Counted from the first letter of the stretch, positions 25,007 through 34,640 are shown. The stretch: 64,000 nt of DNA from JBDZVM01 sp040255675 (GCA_040255675.1 JBDZVM010000006.1:62001-126000); one strand, 5' to 3'. Notes: generated by a model not told the origin, from the letters alone. Made by a program: numbers and translations.

Positions 25007-27046
25007 GTGTCTATGGCCGGCGGCGTTTTCAAACGACTCCTCGTCGGTCGCGCGCTGCGCAGCGACCGCCTCGGCGAGACGCTGCTGCCGAAGAAGCTCG
25101 CCCTGCCGGTGTTCGCGACCGACGCGGTTTCGTCGGTCGGCTACGCGACCCAGGAAATCCTGCTCGTCCTCGCCGCGGGTGGTGCGCTGCTCTACCACTG
25201 GACCTGGCTGGCAGCCGGTGCGGTTGCGCTCATCTTGCTCACGGTCGTGGCGTCGTACCGGCAAAACGTGCGCGCCTACCCGAGCGGCGGCGGCGACTAC
25301 GAAGTCGCCACCACCAACCTCGGCCGCAACGCGGGCATCACCGTCGCCAGCGCGCTGCTCGTCGACTACGTGATGACGGTCGCGGTCTCGATCTCGTCGG
25401 GCGTCGACACGTTCTTGTCGACGCCGGCGCTTACCCAGTTTCGGCCGTACAAGGTCGAGATCGTGCTGGGTTGCCTCGTGTTGATGGTCCTGATCAACTT
25501 GCGAGGCGTTCGTGAGTCGGGCAAAGCCTTTGCCGTGCCCGTCTACGGGTTCATCGTGGGCATCTACGGCATGGCGCTGTTCGCGTTGTTGCGAGTCGTG
25601 TTCTTCGACGACACTTTGGTGGCGCCGACGGCCCACGCCACGATCGTGCCGACCAACGCCGAGCCACTCGGTTTCGCCCTCATTTTCTTGGTGCTGCGCG
25701 CCTTCGCCTCCGGCTGTACCGCGCTGACCGGTATCGAGGCGATCAGCAACGGCGTGCCCGCGTTCAAGGAGCCGAAGCCGAAGAACGCCGCTACCACGCT
25801 GCTCGTCATGGGCACGATCGCCGTCGGCATGTTCGCCTCCATCACCGTGCTTTCGCTTTACACGCACGTGCGCATTACGGACGACGACAAGTTGCTGCTC
25901 ATCAACGGAAAGCCGCCCGCACACGGGCAGGAAACCGTGGTGGCGCAGGTCGCTCAAGCGGTGTTCAGCAATTTCCCGACCGGCGTCTATTTCGTGACGT
26001 TCACGACGCTGGTCATCTTGGTGCTCGCCGCCAACACCGCCTTCAACGGCTTTCCCGTGCTCGGCTCTATCCTCGCCCGCGACGGTTACCTGCCGCGTCA
26101 GCTGCACACCCGCGGCGACCGGCTTGCTTTCAGCAACGGCATCATCTTGCTGGCGTTGTTCGCCGCGGCCCTCATCATCGGGTTCGACGCGAGCGTCACG
26201 CGGTTGATTCAGCTCTACATCGTCGGCGTGTTCGTCTCATTCACGGTGAGCCAGCTCGGCATGATCCGTCACTGGAATCGCCATATCAAGCAGGAAGCAT
26301 CGCCGTCTGAGCGAAATCGAATGCGCCGCTCGCGCATCATCAATGCCATTGGATTTGCCGCCACCGCGACCGTTCTGGTCGTCGTCATCATTACGAAATT
26401 CGTCCACGGCGCGTGGATCGCCATGGCAGCGATGGTGGTCTTCTTCTTGATGATGAAAGGAATTCGGCGACACTACGACACCGTGCGCACCGAGCTTTTC
26501 ACCGACGTCGATTCCGAGGCGACATTGCCCGCGCGCGTGCACGCCGTCGTCCTGCTGTCGAAACTTCATAAGCCGGCGCTGCGCGCGATCGCCTACGCGC
26601 GAGCGACGCGCCCTTCGGTTCTCGAGGCTGTCACCGTCGACGTCGACCCGGAAGAAACGGCGACGTTGCAACAAGAGTGGGAACAGCGCGACATTCCGGT
26701 GCCGTTGAAAGTGCTGGTGTCGCCCTATCGCGAGGTCACGCGGCCGGTCGTCGAGTACGTGCGCGGCATCCGGCGCAGCAGCCCGCGTGACGTCGTCACG
26801 GTGTTCATCCCTGAATACGTCGTCGGGCATTGGTGGGAGCAGTTGTTGCACAATCAGGCGGCGCTGCGACTCAAGGGCCGGCTTCTGTTCACACCCGGCG
26901 TCATGGTCGTGAGCGTTCCGTGGCTGCTTCGATCGTCGGTCGAATACGCCGACCAGCTTGCCCACGAAACCGCGGGGCCGCACGACGCCGACGCGCCGAC
27001 CGCCGCTGGCGATACCGAGGCGCGATCGCGGGTCAGCGGCGAGTGA
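25007..27046 (+). CDS. APC-superfamily permease, KimA-like, probable potassium importer
   Basis: 679 aa from the GTG at 25007 (ATG at 25013 is an alternative). About 12 membrane helices fill residues 30-470. The start LLVGRALRSDRLGETLLP followed by ALPVFATDAVSSVGYATQEI resembles the KimA/YdaO potassium importers more than amino-acid permeases. A cytosolic C-terminal domain of about 170 residues follows (ARATRPSVLEAVTVDVDPEE), similar in place to the USP-like domain of KimA. The adjacent divergent ceoB/ceoC genes support a role in K+ uptake. Substrate is inferred, not shown. It overlaps the RNA methyltransferase gene by 4 nt (GTGA). Confidence 0.85.
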   Translation: MSMAGGVFKRLLVGRALRSDRLGETLLPKKLALPVFATDAVSSVGYATQEILLVLAAGGALLYHWTWLAAGAVALILLTVVASYRQNVRAYPSGGGDYEVATTNLGRNAGITVASALLVDYVMTVAVSISSGVDTFLSTPALTQFRPYKVEIVLGCLVLMVLINLRGVRESGKAFAVPVYGFIVGIYGMALFALLRVVFFDDTLVAPTAHATIVPTNAEPLGFALIFLVLRAFASGCTALTGIEAISNGVPAFKEPKPKNAATTLLVMGTIAVGMFASITVLSLYTHVRITDDDKLLLINGKPPAHGQETVVAQVAQAVFSNFPTGVYFVTFTTLVILVLAANTAFNGFPVLGSILARDGYLPRQLHTRGDRLAFSNGIILLALFAAALIIGFDASVTRLIQLYIVGVFVSFTVSQLGMIRHWNRHIKQEASPSERNRMRRSRIINAIGFAATATVLVVVIITKFVHGAWIAMAAMVVFFLMMKGIRRHYDTVRTELFTDVDSEATLPARVHAVVLLSKLHKPALRAIAYARATRPSVLEAVTVDVDPEETATLQQEWEQRDIPVPLKVLVSPYREVTRPVVEYVRGIRRSSPRDVVTVFIPEYVVGHWWEQLLHNQAALRLKGRLLFTPGVMVVSVPWLLRSSVEYADQLAHETAGPHDADAPTAAGDTEARSRVSGE

Positions 27047-28245
27047 ACAGCGAAACTCTCGAGCTCGACGTCGGGGCGCCCGCGCACGGCGGCTCGTGTG
27101 TGGCCCGCCACGGCGGCCAGGTGGTCTTCGTCCGCCACGCGTTGCCCGGAGAACGGGTGCGCGCGGTCGTGACCGAGCGGGCGAAGGCATACGTTCGGGC
27201 TGATGCGATCGAGGTGCTACGCGCGTCACCGCACCGCGTTGCCCCGCGTTGTCCGCTGGCGCGGCCCGGCGGCTGCGGCGGTTGCGACTGGCAGCACGCC
27301 GACATCGCCCACCAGCGTGAGATCAAGGCGACTGTGGTCGCCGAGCAACTGCGGCGGCTGGCCAAAATTGAACGCGACATCGTGGTCGAGGCCCTACCTG
27401 GTGACGGTTTCGGCTGGCGCACTCGCGTGCGGTTCGCCGTCGACGACGCCGGGCACGCCGGATTTCACAAGGCGCGATCCCACGAAGTGGTCGCCGTCGA
27501 CCACTGCCCGATCGCGCACGCGCTTGTCGAAGCCGCGGCCGTCGAAGCAAAGGCGTGGAACCGCGCCAGCGCGGTGGAGGTGGCGGCATCGACGTCGTCC
27601 GGTGAGCGGCTCGTGCGCACGACCGGACGCCGCGACGGCGTCGTCCGAACCCACGGCGGCGACCATCTCGTCGAAGAAACAGCCGGACGACGCTGGCGCG
27701 TCAGCGCGGGCGCGTTTTGGCAAGTGCACCCGGCAGCTCCCGATGCTTTGACGGCGGCGGTGATGGGGGGCCTACGCGTGCGGCCGGGGGAGCGGGCGCT
27801 CGACTTGTACGCTGGCGTCGGTCTTTTCGCCGGCCAGCTCGGTCTGGCCGTCGGGCCTGCTGGTCGCGTCGTCGCCGTCGAATCGTCGGCGGCCGCGAGT
27901 GCCGACGCGGTGGTCAACCTTCGAGACCTGCCGCGAGTGAGCGTCGTCCGGCTCGACGTTCGAAAGGCGTTGGCGAGCATCGTCGCCGGGCCTTTCGATG
28001 TCGTGGTGCTCGATCCTCCACGCTCGGGTGCCGGCGCGAAAGTCGTGGCGGCGATCTGCGCGCTGCGGCCTCGCGCTGTCGGGTACGTAGCCTGCGATCC
28101 GGCGGCTCTGGCGCGCGATCTGGCGACATTTCGCGATACCGGGTATGAACTGTCGTCGCTTCGAGCGTTCGATCTTTTCCCGCAAACGCATCATGTCGAG
28201 TGCGTGGCAATCCTCGAACCGAGCACCGGAAGCGGGCCGCGGTGA
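27043..28245 (+). CDS. TRAM-domain class I SAM RNA methyltransferase (uracil-C5 type)
   Basis: 400 aa starting at the GTG overlapping the permease stop. It has a TRAM RNA-binding domain (1-60), a Cys cluster CPLARPGGCGGCDW typical of the RlmD-type [4Fe-4S] site, and a Rossmann domain with LDLYAGVGLFAGQL (motif I). The catalytic stretch is VACDPAALARD with its nucleophilic Cys, preceded by LDPPRSGAG. It should methylate uracil C5 in rRNA or tRNA. It matches Rv2689c in position. A 17-bp repeat array starts at its stop codon. Confidence 0.9.
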   Translation: MNSETLELDVGAPAHGGSCVARHGGQVVFVRHALPGERVRAVVTERAKAYVRADAIEVLRASPHRVAPRCPLARPGGCGGCDWQHADIAHQREIKATVVAEQLRRLAKIERDIVVEALPGDGFGWRTRVRFAVDDAGHAGFHKARSHEVVAVDHCPIAHALVEAAAVEAKAWNRASAVEVAASTSSGERLVRTTGRRDGVVRTHGGDHLVEETAGRRWRVSAGAFWQVHPAAPDALTAAVMGGLRVRPGERALDLYAGVGLFAGQLGLAVGPAGRVVAVESSAAASADAVVNLRDLPRVSVVRLDVRKALASIVAGPFDVVVLDPPRSGAGAKVVAAICALRPRAVGYVACDPAALARDLATFRDTGYELSSLRAFDLFPQTHHVECVAILEPSTGSGPR

Positions 28246-28307
28246 AAATGGCGACACGGTGAAACGGACGACACGGTGAAAGCGGCGACACGGTGAAAGC
28301 GACGCTC
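28240..28307. repeat. Imperfect 17-bp tandem repeat (four units) spanning the start of the DUF6941 gene
   Basis: Units at 28240-28256, 28257-28273, 28274-28290 and 28291-28307 share cggtgaaa and mostly gcgaca. Each carries a GTGAA initiation-like triplet; only the last (GTG 28293) opens the downstream gene. The period of 17 puts each GTG in a different frame. Confidence 0.9.
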
Positions 28308-28727
28308 CTCTTGTGCGACGCCGCCCAGGTCGATCCCGCCGGCAAGGTGCACATCCTCGGCGCGGGATGGACCGTCGTCGGCGGAGGTGCGGGCGTGCCG
28401 TTACCCGGGCAGGCCGTCGTCGTGTTGGTGCACGTGCCGTGGCACGAGACTGTGCAGCCGCATTCGCTGCGGCTGCGGCTCGAAGACGCCGACGGGATGC
28501 CGGTGTTGATCGGGCCGCCTGACGCCCGCCATCCGCTCGTGCACGAGCAGACGCTCACGGTGCGCCGTCCTGCCGGAGCGCCCGAAGGCATCGAGATCGA
28601 CGTGCCGGTCGTCGTCACGCTCGCTCCCGGGATGCTGCTGGCGCCGGGGCGGTATGCGTGGCGCTTGGAAATCGACGCGACGAGTCATGAGGATTGGATG
28701 ACGTCGTTTCATGTACGGGGCGCCTAG
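28293..28727 (+). CDS. DUF6941 family protein
   Basis: 144 aa of unknown function from the GTG at 28293. It starts MKATLLLCDAAQVDPAGKVH and continues as a strand-rich domain (HSLRLRLEDADGMPVLI; APGRYAWRLEIDATSHEDW), typical of DUF6941. No signal peptide or membrane helix. There is no good Shine-Dalgarno; its start lies in the last copy of a 17-bp repeat, so initiation may depend on translation of the upstream methyltransferase. Confidence 0.75.
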   Translation: MKATLLLCDAAQVDPAGKVHILGAGWTVVGGGAGVPLPGQAVVVLVHVPWHETVQPHSLRLRLEDADGMPVLIGPPDARHPLVHEQTLTVRRPAGAPEGIEIDVPVVVTLAPGMLLAPGRYAWRLEIDATSHEDWMTSFHVRGA

Positions 28728-28829
28728 TTGCTGGGGGTGCCACGTTGTTCGCTTCGGGCGCGGTGCTTCCGCGGCACGCGCTTATAGCAGTACGCTTGTC
28801 CTGCTTACAGGTTTCGAGGAGAGGACGCG

Positions 28830-31607
28830 ATGGTGGACAGTTTCGGCAGCCGCGGCACGTTGCGAGTCGGCTCGACGTCGTACGAGATCTTCCGGCTCGA
28901 CGCCGTCGAAGGTAGCGCCCGACTACCGTTCTCCCTCAAGGTGCTGCTCGAGAACTTGCTTCGCACGGAGGACGGCGAGAACATCACCGCCGATCAGGTG
29001 CGTGCGCTCGCGGCCTGGAAGCCCGATGCCGAGCCCGACACCGAAATCCAATTCACACCGGCCCGCGTCTTGATGCAGGACTTCACCGGTGTGCCGTGCG
29101 TCGTCGACCTCGCGGCTATGCGCGAGGCGATGGTGGCACTCGGCGGCGACCCCGAGCGCATCAACCCGCTGAGCCCAGCCGAACTCGTGATCGACCACTC
29201 GGTCATCGCCGACGTTTTCGGCCGCCCCGACGCGTTCGTGCGCAACGCCGAACTCGAGTTCGAGCGCAACAAAGAGCGCTACCAATTCTTGCGCTGGGGT
29301 CAAAACGCGTTCGCCGACTTCAAAGTCGTTCCGCCCGACACGGGGATTTGCCACCAGGTCAACCTCGAATACCTCTCGCGGGTCGTGTTCGAACGCAACG
29401 GTGTGGCCTACCCCGACACGCTCGTCGGCACCGACTCGCACACCACGATGGTCAACGGCCTTTCCGTGCTGGGTTGGGGCGTCGGAGGTATCGAAGCCGA
29501 GGCGGCGATGCTCGGCCAGCCGATCAGCATGCTGATTCCACGTGTCGTCGGCTTCAAGTTGAACGGCGAACTCCCCGAGGGCGCAACCGCCACCGACCTC
29601 GTGCTCACGGTTACCGAAATGCTGAGAAAACACGGTGTGGTCGGAAAATTCGTAGAGTTTTACGGCCCAGGTGTCACTAACGTGCCCTTAGCCAACCGGG
29701 CCACGATCGGCAACATGAGCCCCGAATACGGGTCGACCTGCGCGATTTTCCCCATCGACGAAGAGACGTTGCGTTACATGCGGTTCACCGGCCGGCCCGC
29801 CGAGCGGGTCGCGCTCGTCGAGGCTTACGCCAAAGAGCAGGGTCTTTGGCACGACCCGGCGACCGAACCGGAGTATTCCGAGCGGATCGAGCTCGACCTG
29901 TCGAGCGTCGTGCCATCACTGGCCGGCCCGAAGCGGCCACAAGACCGGGTCGCGCTTTCCGACGCGAAGCAGTCTTTTCGCGCCGTCCTCGGAAACTACG
30001 TGCAGCAGCGCGAGCCCGACGGCGGCTCGCTCGACGCGGCGTCCGCCGAGTCGTTCCCGGCGAGCGACTCGATCGCGATCGAGCGTGAGCACGCAAGCGA
30101 CAAGCCGGTGTCGTTCGTCAGTGCCGGGGTCGACCGCAACGGTCGGCCGAGCAACCCGGCACGAGTGACCCTCGAAGACGGCACCGGCGTCGAGCTCGAT
30201 CACGGCTCGGTCGTCATCGCGGCCATCACGAGTTGCACCAACACGTCGAACCCGTCAGTGATGGTCGGCGCCGCTCTGTTGGCGAAAAAGGCTGTCGAAA
30301 AAGGGCTTACTCGCAAGCCGTGGGTGAAGACCACGCTCGCCCCGGGGTCGAAGGTGGTAACCGACTACTACAACGCGGCGGGCCTGACGCCGTATCTCGA
30401 AAAGCTCGGATTCAACCTGGTCGGCTACGGCTGCACGACCTGCATCGGCAACTCTGGCCCGCTCGATCCGTCGATCTCGCAGGCAGTTGCCGACAACGAC
30501 CTGGCGGTCGTCTCGGTACTTTCCGGCAACCGCAACTTCGAGGGCCGTATCCACCCCGACACCAAGCTGAATTACTTGACGTCGCCGCCGCTCGTCGTCG
30601 CGTACGCGCTCGCCGGTTCGCTTGACCTCGACATCACGACCGAGCCGCTCGGCACGGGTGCCGACGGGCAGCCGGTCTACCTGCGCGATATCTGGCCCAC
30701 GGAGCGAGAGATCGCCGACGTCGTCGGGCAAGCAATCGAATCTCAGATGTTCACGCGCAGCTACAGCGACGTGTTCGCAGGCGACGAGCGCTGGAACGGG
30801 ATGCAAATTCCAGAAGGCAGCCTGTTCGAGTGGGAAGACGATTCCACCTACGTGCGCAACCCGCCGTATTTCGAGGGCATGCAGGCCGAGCCATCGCCGG
30901 TGACAGACATTGAAAATGCCCGGGTGCTCGCGATGCTCGGCGATTCGGTGACCACCGACCACATCTCGCCGGCCGGCACCATCAAAAAGGATTCACCGGC
31001 CGGGCGCTACCTCGTCGAGCACGGAGTGCAGCCGCGTGACTTCAACTCCTACGGCTCGCGGCGAGGCAACCACGAGGTGATGATCCGCGGCACGTTCGCG
31101 AACATCCGGCTGCGCAACCTGCTCGCGCCCGGCACCGAAGGCGGCCTCACGCGGCACCTGCCCGACGGCGAGCAGACGACCATCTACGACGCCTCGGTGA
31201 AGTACGCCGAGGAAGGCGTGCCGCTGGTTATTTTGGCCGGCAAGGAATACGGGTCGGGCTCGTCGCGCGACTGGGCAGCGAAGGGCACGGCACTGCTCGG
31301 CGTCAGAGCTGTCATCGCCGAGTCGTTCGAGCGCATCCACCGCAGCAACCTCATCGGCATGGGCGTGCTGCCGTTGCAGTTCAAGGACGGCGAAACCCGC
31401 GAGTCGCTCGGGCTCACCGGCGAAGAGGTGTACTCGATCAAGGGGTTGGCCGGCAGTGGCTCAGGTCCGCTGCCGCGCGAGGTGACCGTGACCGCTGACG
31501 GCAAGGAGTTCCGGGCGATCGTGCGCATCGACACGCCTGGCGAGGCGGCCTACTACCGTCACGGCGGCATCATGCAGTACGTCTTGCGCTCGCTTTTGCA
31601 TCGCTGA
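28830..31607 (+). CDS. acnA: Aconitate hydratase A
   Basis: 925 aa, the full length of AcnA/IRP1-type aconitases. It interconverts citrate and isocitrate with a [4Fe-4S] cluster. Cluster Cys lie in ITSCTNTSNPSV and in CTTCIGNSGP. Other landmarks: VGTDSHTTMVNGL, GVGGIEAEAAMLGQP and, in the swivel domain, GKEYGSGSSRDWAAKG. The ATG has a strong Shine-Dalgarno (GAGGAGAGG). An insert at about 375-425 with acidic residues (EPDGGSLDAASAESFPASDS) is typical of actinobacterial AcnA. The leader contains TATAGCAGTACGCT, a likely -10 region. Confidence 0.96.
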   Translation: MVDSFGSRGTLRVGSTSYEIFRLDAVEGSARLPFSLKVLLENLLRTEDGENITADQVRALAAWKPDAEPDTEIQFTPARVLMQDFTGVPCVVDLAAMREAMVALGGDPERINPLSPAELVIDHSVIADVFGRPDAFVRNAELEFERNKERYQFLRWGQNAFADFKVVPPDTGICHQVNLEYLSRVVFERNGVAYPDTLVGTDSHTTMVNGLSVLGWGVGGIEAEAAMLGQPISMLIPRVVGFKLNGELPEGATATDLVLTVTEMLRKHGVVGKFVEFYGPGVTNVPLANRATIGNMSPEYGSTCAIFPIDEETLRYMRFTGRPAERVALVEAYAKEQGLWHDPATEPEYSERIELDLSSVVPSLAGPKRPQDRVALSDAKQSFRAVLGNYVQQREPDGGSLDAASAESFPASDSIAIEREHASDKPVSFVSAGVDRNGRPSNPARVTLEDGTGVELDHGSVVIAAITSCTNTSNPSVMVGAALLAKKAVEKGLTRKPWVKTTLAPGSKVVTDYYNAAGLTPYLEKLGFNLVGYGCTTCIGNSGPLDPSISQAVADNDLAVVSVLSGNRNFEGRIHPDTKLNYLTSPPLVVAYALAGSLDLDITTEPLGTGADGQPVYLRDIWPTEREIADVVGQAIESQMFTRSYSDVFAGDERWNGMQIPEGSLFEWEDDSTYVRNPPYFEGMQAEPSPVTDIENARVLAMLGDSVTTDHISPAGTIKKDSPAGRYLVEHGVQPRDFNSYGSRRGNHEVMIRGTFANIRLRNLLAPGTEGGLTRHLPDGEQTTIYDASVKYAEEGVPLVILAGKEYGSGSSRDWAAKGTALLGVRAVIAESFERIHRSNLIGMGVLPLQFKDGETRESLGLTGEEVYSIKGLAGSGSGPLPREVTVTADGKEFRAIVRIDTPGEAAYYRHGGIMQYVLRSLLHR

Positions 31608-31612
31608 GGTCG

Positions 31613-31640
31613 CGGTCGTTCGGCGGTGCCGCGCCGACCG
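31613..31640 (+). terminator. Possible hairpin after acnA
   Basis: cggtcg (31613-31618) can pair with cgaccg (31635-31640), with a further inner stem. No U tract follows, so a terminator role is uncertain. Confidence 0.35.
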
Positions 31641-31687
31641 GCCGATGTTTGGTGATGCTCTTGCTGGCATAGGCTCACACGGAGAAG

Positions 31688-31704
31688 ACTCACACATGGT
31701 GAGT
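31688..31704. promoter_or_regulatory. Inverted repeat upstream of dxs
   Basis: ACTCAC (31688-31693) and GTGAGT (31699-31704) form a perfect 6-bp dyad with a 5-nt spacer about 100 nt before dxs. A TANNNT element (TAGACT) lies some 20 nt downstream. Operator or chance; weak. Confidence 0.3.
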
Positions 31705-31802
31705 GTTCGAGGGATCTACCGGCTAGACTCCGGCACGGCGGCGCACACGCGATTAGCGTCCATGCCGCGGTGTTCTGTCGAGGCGGCGAGGTGAGGAGCG
31801 AC

Positions 31803-33707
31803 GTGGGTCTGCTCGAGCAAATAGAGGGCCCTAACGATTTGAAGCGCCTCGACGCGGGCAAGCTGCCCGAGCTGGCCGAAGAGATCCGCGACTTCCTCGT
31901 TGCCGCCGTGGCCAAGACGGGCGGCCACTTGGGGCCGAACCTCGGCGCCGTCGAGTTGACCATCGCGCTGCATCGGGTGTTCGAGTCACCGTTCGAGCCG
32001 ATCGTGTTCGACACCGGCCACCAGGCCTACGTGCACAAGCTGCTCACCGGCCGCCGCGAGCAGTTCGCCCGGCTCCGGCAAAAGGACGGGCTCTCCGGGT
32101 ACCCGAGCCGTGCCGAATCCGAGCACGACTGGATCGAAAACTCCCACGCCTCCACGGCACTGAGCTACGCCGACGGTCTGGCCAAGGCGTTCGCCGTCCA
32201 GGGAAAGAAGCGCACGGTCGTAGCCGTCGTCGGCGACGGCGCGCTCACCGGCGGCATGTGCTGGGAAGCGTTGAACAACATCGCGGCGGCGAAAGACCGC
32301 GGCGTCGTGGTCGTCGTCAACGACAACGGACGTTCGTATTCGCCCACCATCGGCGGGCTAGCAGAGCATTTGACGACGCTTCGAACCAATCCCGGGTACG
32401 AGAAGGCCTTGGCGAAGGTCAAGGAGGTGCTCGGTCGCACGCCGCTGGTCGGCGAGCCTTTGTACGACGCGCTGCACGGCATCAAGAAGGGCCTGAAAGA
32501 CGTCCTGACGCCGCAAGGTCTGTTCGAAGACCTCGGGTTGAAGTACGTCGGACCCATCAACGGGCACGACGTGCCGGCGATGGAGGCGGCGCTTCGCCGG
32601 GCCAAGCGGTTCGGCGGTCCGGTGATCGTGCACTGCGTCACCCGTAAGGGCTTCGGCTATCCGCCCGCCGAAGACGACAGCGTCGACCACCTGCACGGCC
32701 CGGGCGCGTTCGATCCCCTTACCGGCAAGGAGCCGCCCAAGCCCGCGGGCTGGACGGGCGCGTTCTCCGATGAAATCGTCAAGATCGGCGCCGACCGGCC
32801 CGACCTCGTCGCGATAACGGCGGCGATGCTGCACCCGGTAGGGCTTGCCGCGTTTGCCCAGGCGTATCCCGACCGAATCTTCGACGTCGGCATCGCCGAG
32901 CAGCACGCGGTGACGTCGGCAGCGGGCATGGCGATGGGTGGTTTGCACCCCGTCGTATGCGTCTACTCGACGTTCTTGAACCGCGCGTTCGATCAAGTCT
33001 TGATGGACGTCGCCTTGCACCGGCTGCCGGTCACCTTCGTGCTCGACCGCTCCGGCGTCACCGGCGACGACGGGCCGACCCACAACGGCATGTGGGATCT
33101 TTCGATCCTCACGATTGTTCCGGGCATGTCCGTGGCGGCGCCGCGCGACGCCGTCCGGCTGCGCGAGTTGGTGCGCGAAGCTGTCGCGATCGACGACGGC
33201 CCGTCCGCCGTCCGGTTCCCGAAGGGCGGCCTGCCGCGCGAGATCGACGCGATCGAACGTGTCGGCAAGATCGATGTGCTGCGTCGCGATCCCGAACCCG
33301 ACGTTTTGTTGGTTTCCTACGGAGAGATGGCGGGCCTTTCGCTCGACGTCGCCGCCCGGCTGGCGAGCGACGGCATCGCTTGCACGGTGGTCGACCCGCG
33401 GTGGGTGTTGCCGATCGACCCCGCGCTCGCGACGTTGGCGGCGTCGCATTCGCTCGTCGTCACCGTCGAAGACAACGGCCGGCACGGGGGAGCGGGCGTC
33501 ACGCTCGCGACCGCGTTGCGAGACAGGGCCATCGACACTCCGGTGCGGCACCACTCGATCCCGCAGCGGTTCTTGCATCAAGGCAAGCGAGCCGACATCC
33601 TCACCGACATCGGGCTTACCGCCGACAACATTGCGCGTGAGGTTGTCGCGACCGTCGCCGGGCTTGCCGCGCTCGAGCACCACGCGGCCTACCTGCGCGG
33701 GCAGTAG
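31803..33707 (+). CDS. dxs: 1-Deoxy-D-xylulose-5-phosphate synthase
   Basis: 634 aa. It condenses pyruvate and glyceraldehyde-3-phosphate (thiamine diphosphate enzyme), first step of the MEP isoprenoid pathway. Motifs: GHQAYVHKLLTGR, the ThDP site GDGALTGGMCWEALNN, and YSTFLNRAFDQVLMDVALH with downstream DRSGVTGDDGPTHNG. The GTG at 31803 is preceded by GAGGTGAGGAG and yields the conserved start LLEQIEGPNDLKRL. Full length for the family. It lies where dxs1 (Rv2682c) lies in mycobacteria. Confidence 0.96.
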   Translation: MGLLEQIEGPNDLKRLDAGKLPELAEEIRDFLVAAVAKTGGHLGPNLGAVELTIALHRVFESPFEPIVFDTGHQAYVHKLLTGRREQFARLRQKDGLSGYPSRAESEHDWIENSHASTALSYADGLAKAFAVQGKKRTVVAVVGDGALTGGMCWEALNNIAAAKDRGVVVVVNDNGRSYSPTIGGLAEHLTTLRTNPGYEKALAKVKEVLGRTPLVGEPLYDALHGIKKGLKDVLTPQGLFEDLGLKYVGPINGHDVPAMEAALRRAKRFGGPVIVHCVTRKGFGYPPAEDDSVDHLHGPGAFDPLTGKEPPKPAGWTGAFSDEIVKIGADRPDLVAITAAMLHPVGLAAFAQAYPDRIFDVGIAEQHAVTSAAGMAMGGLHPVVCVYSTFLNRAFDQVLMDVALHRLPVTFVLDRSGVTGDDGPTHNGMWDLSILTIVPGMSVAAPRDAVRLRELVREAVAIDDGPSAVRFPKGGLPREIDAIERVGKIDVLRRDPEPDVLLVSYGEMAGLSLDVAARLASDGIACTVVDPRWVLPIDPALATLAASHSLVVTVEDNGRHGGAGVTLATALRDRAIDTPVRHHSIPQRFLHQGKRADILTDIGLTADNIAREVVATVAGLAALEHHAAYLRGQ

Positions 33708-33722
33708 CGCCCGCGCGGGCGC
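33707..33722. terminator. GC palindrome between dxs and the convergent gene
   Basis: A perfect 16-nt palindrome (gcgcccgcgcgggcgc) starts at the last base of the dxs stop codon. It can form a short hairpin between convergent genes; no U tract. Confidence 0.35.
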
Positions 33723-33737
33723 GCACCGGGCTGGGCG

Positions 33738-34640
33738 TCAGTGATACAGGACGTCGCGTAGCCAGCGTGGCTTGTCGGGTGCTGGATCGCGCAGCACGAT
33801 TTCAGCGAGGTTGCCGCCCGGTAAGGCGGTAACCACTTCGTCTACCGTGAGCAGCACCGGGCGCGCGAAGCCTCGTTCTTCGTCGCCGGCGATCGACGCG
33901 GCGGCTTGCACGAAGGCCGGGTCGATGCGCGAAAGGTCGAGCCAGCCGCGGTTTCGCACGGGTACGGCGACCGCGCGCATGCCGCCGGCGTCAGCGCACA
34001 AAGCGCCACGGAAAACCTGCGAGGCGAGGAGCGTGACGACGTCGCAGTCGCCCATCGGGCGAAGCGGCGCGGACGCCGCCCGACGCCACCTCGACGTCGC
34101 CAAAGCGCCCATGTTTTCGAGGTATTCCACGGCCATGCGCCACCACGGGGTGGTATCGATGCGCGCGGCGTCGAGCACCGATTGAGGTGTGACGACGACC
34201 CGGTCGCGATCGGCCGTGTCGAGCCCGACAAAACCAATGCCGACGTCGAGACAGCCGCCGAGCACAGGCTGTCGTGCCCACGGTGAACCTTCGTGCAACG
34301 CGTGACCGACAGGCAAGCCGACGGGTCTGATGGTCTCGGCAAGTTCGTCGAGCGACCGTTCGGCGACAGCGCGCCGCACACGCAGCCACCGCATCAGGCG
34401 ACGACGCGCCGACCCGCTGTCAGGCAACGCGTCGCCGACAGCGCGCGCGAGGTCGGCGTCCGAAACGTGAATCGCGGGCAGGCCCGGCAGCTCGACGCCG
34501 TCGTCGGTAGGCACGATGTCGATGTCGGCCAGCACGCTGACGGCGAGCACGCACCGGCGAAGCGCCGTCCGGTCCGCGGCATCGCGATGTGTGGCGCCCG
34601 GCCGCGTGCGAGCGGCCGATCCCCCCACGGGATTCGACAT
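33738..34640 (-). CDS. Conserved hypothetical protein downstream of dxs
   Basis: 300 aa from the ATG at 34640. I do not recognise a named family. The N-terminus is helical and Arg-rich (about 70-100). The central and C-terminal region has conserved-looking blocks: GGCLDVGIGFVGLDTADRDR, TPWWRMAVEYLENMGALA, and RNRGWLDLSRIDPAFVQAAA. No signal peptide or membrane helix is seen. A TAGCGT box ends 7 nt before the ATG, so the mRNA may be leaderless and the gene transcribed on its own. It is convergent with dxs and follows RNase D on the same strand. Confidence 0.75.
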   Translation of the reverse strand: MSNPVGGSAARTRPGATHRDAADRTALRRCVLAVSVLADIDIVPTDDGVELPGLPAIHVSDADLARAVGDALPDSGSARRRLMRWLRVRRAVAERSLDELAETIRPVGLPVGHALHEGSPWARQPVLGGCLDVGIGFVGLDTADRDRVVVTPQSVLDAARIDTTPWWRMAVEYLENMGALATSRWRRAASAPLRPMGDCDVVTLLASQVFRGALCADAGGMRAVAVPVRNRGWLDLSRIDPAFVQAAASIAGDEERGFARPVLLTVDEVVTALPGGNLAEIVLRDPAPDKPRWLRDVLYH

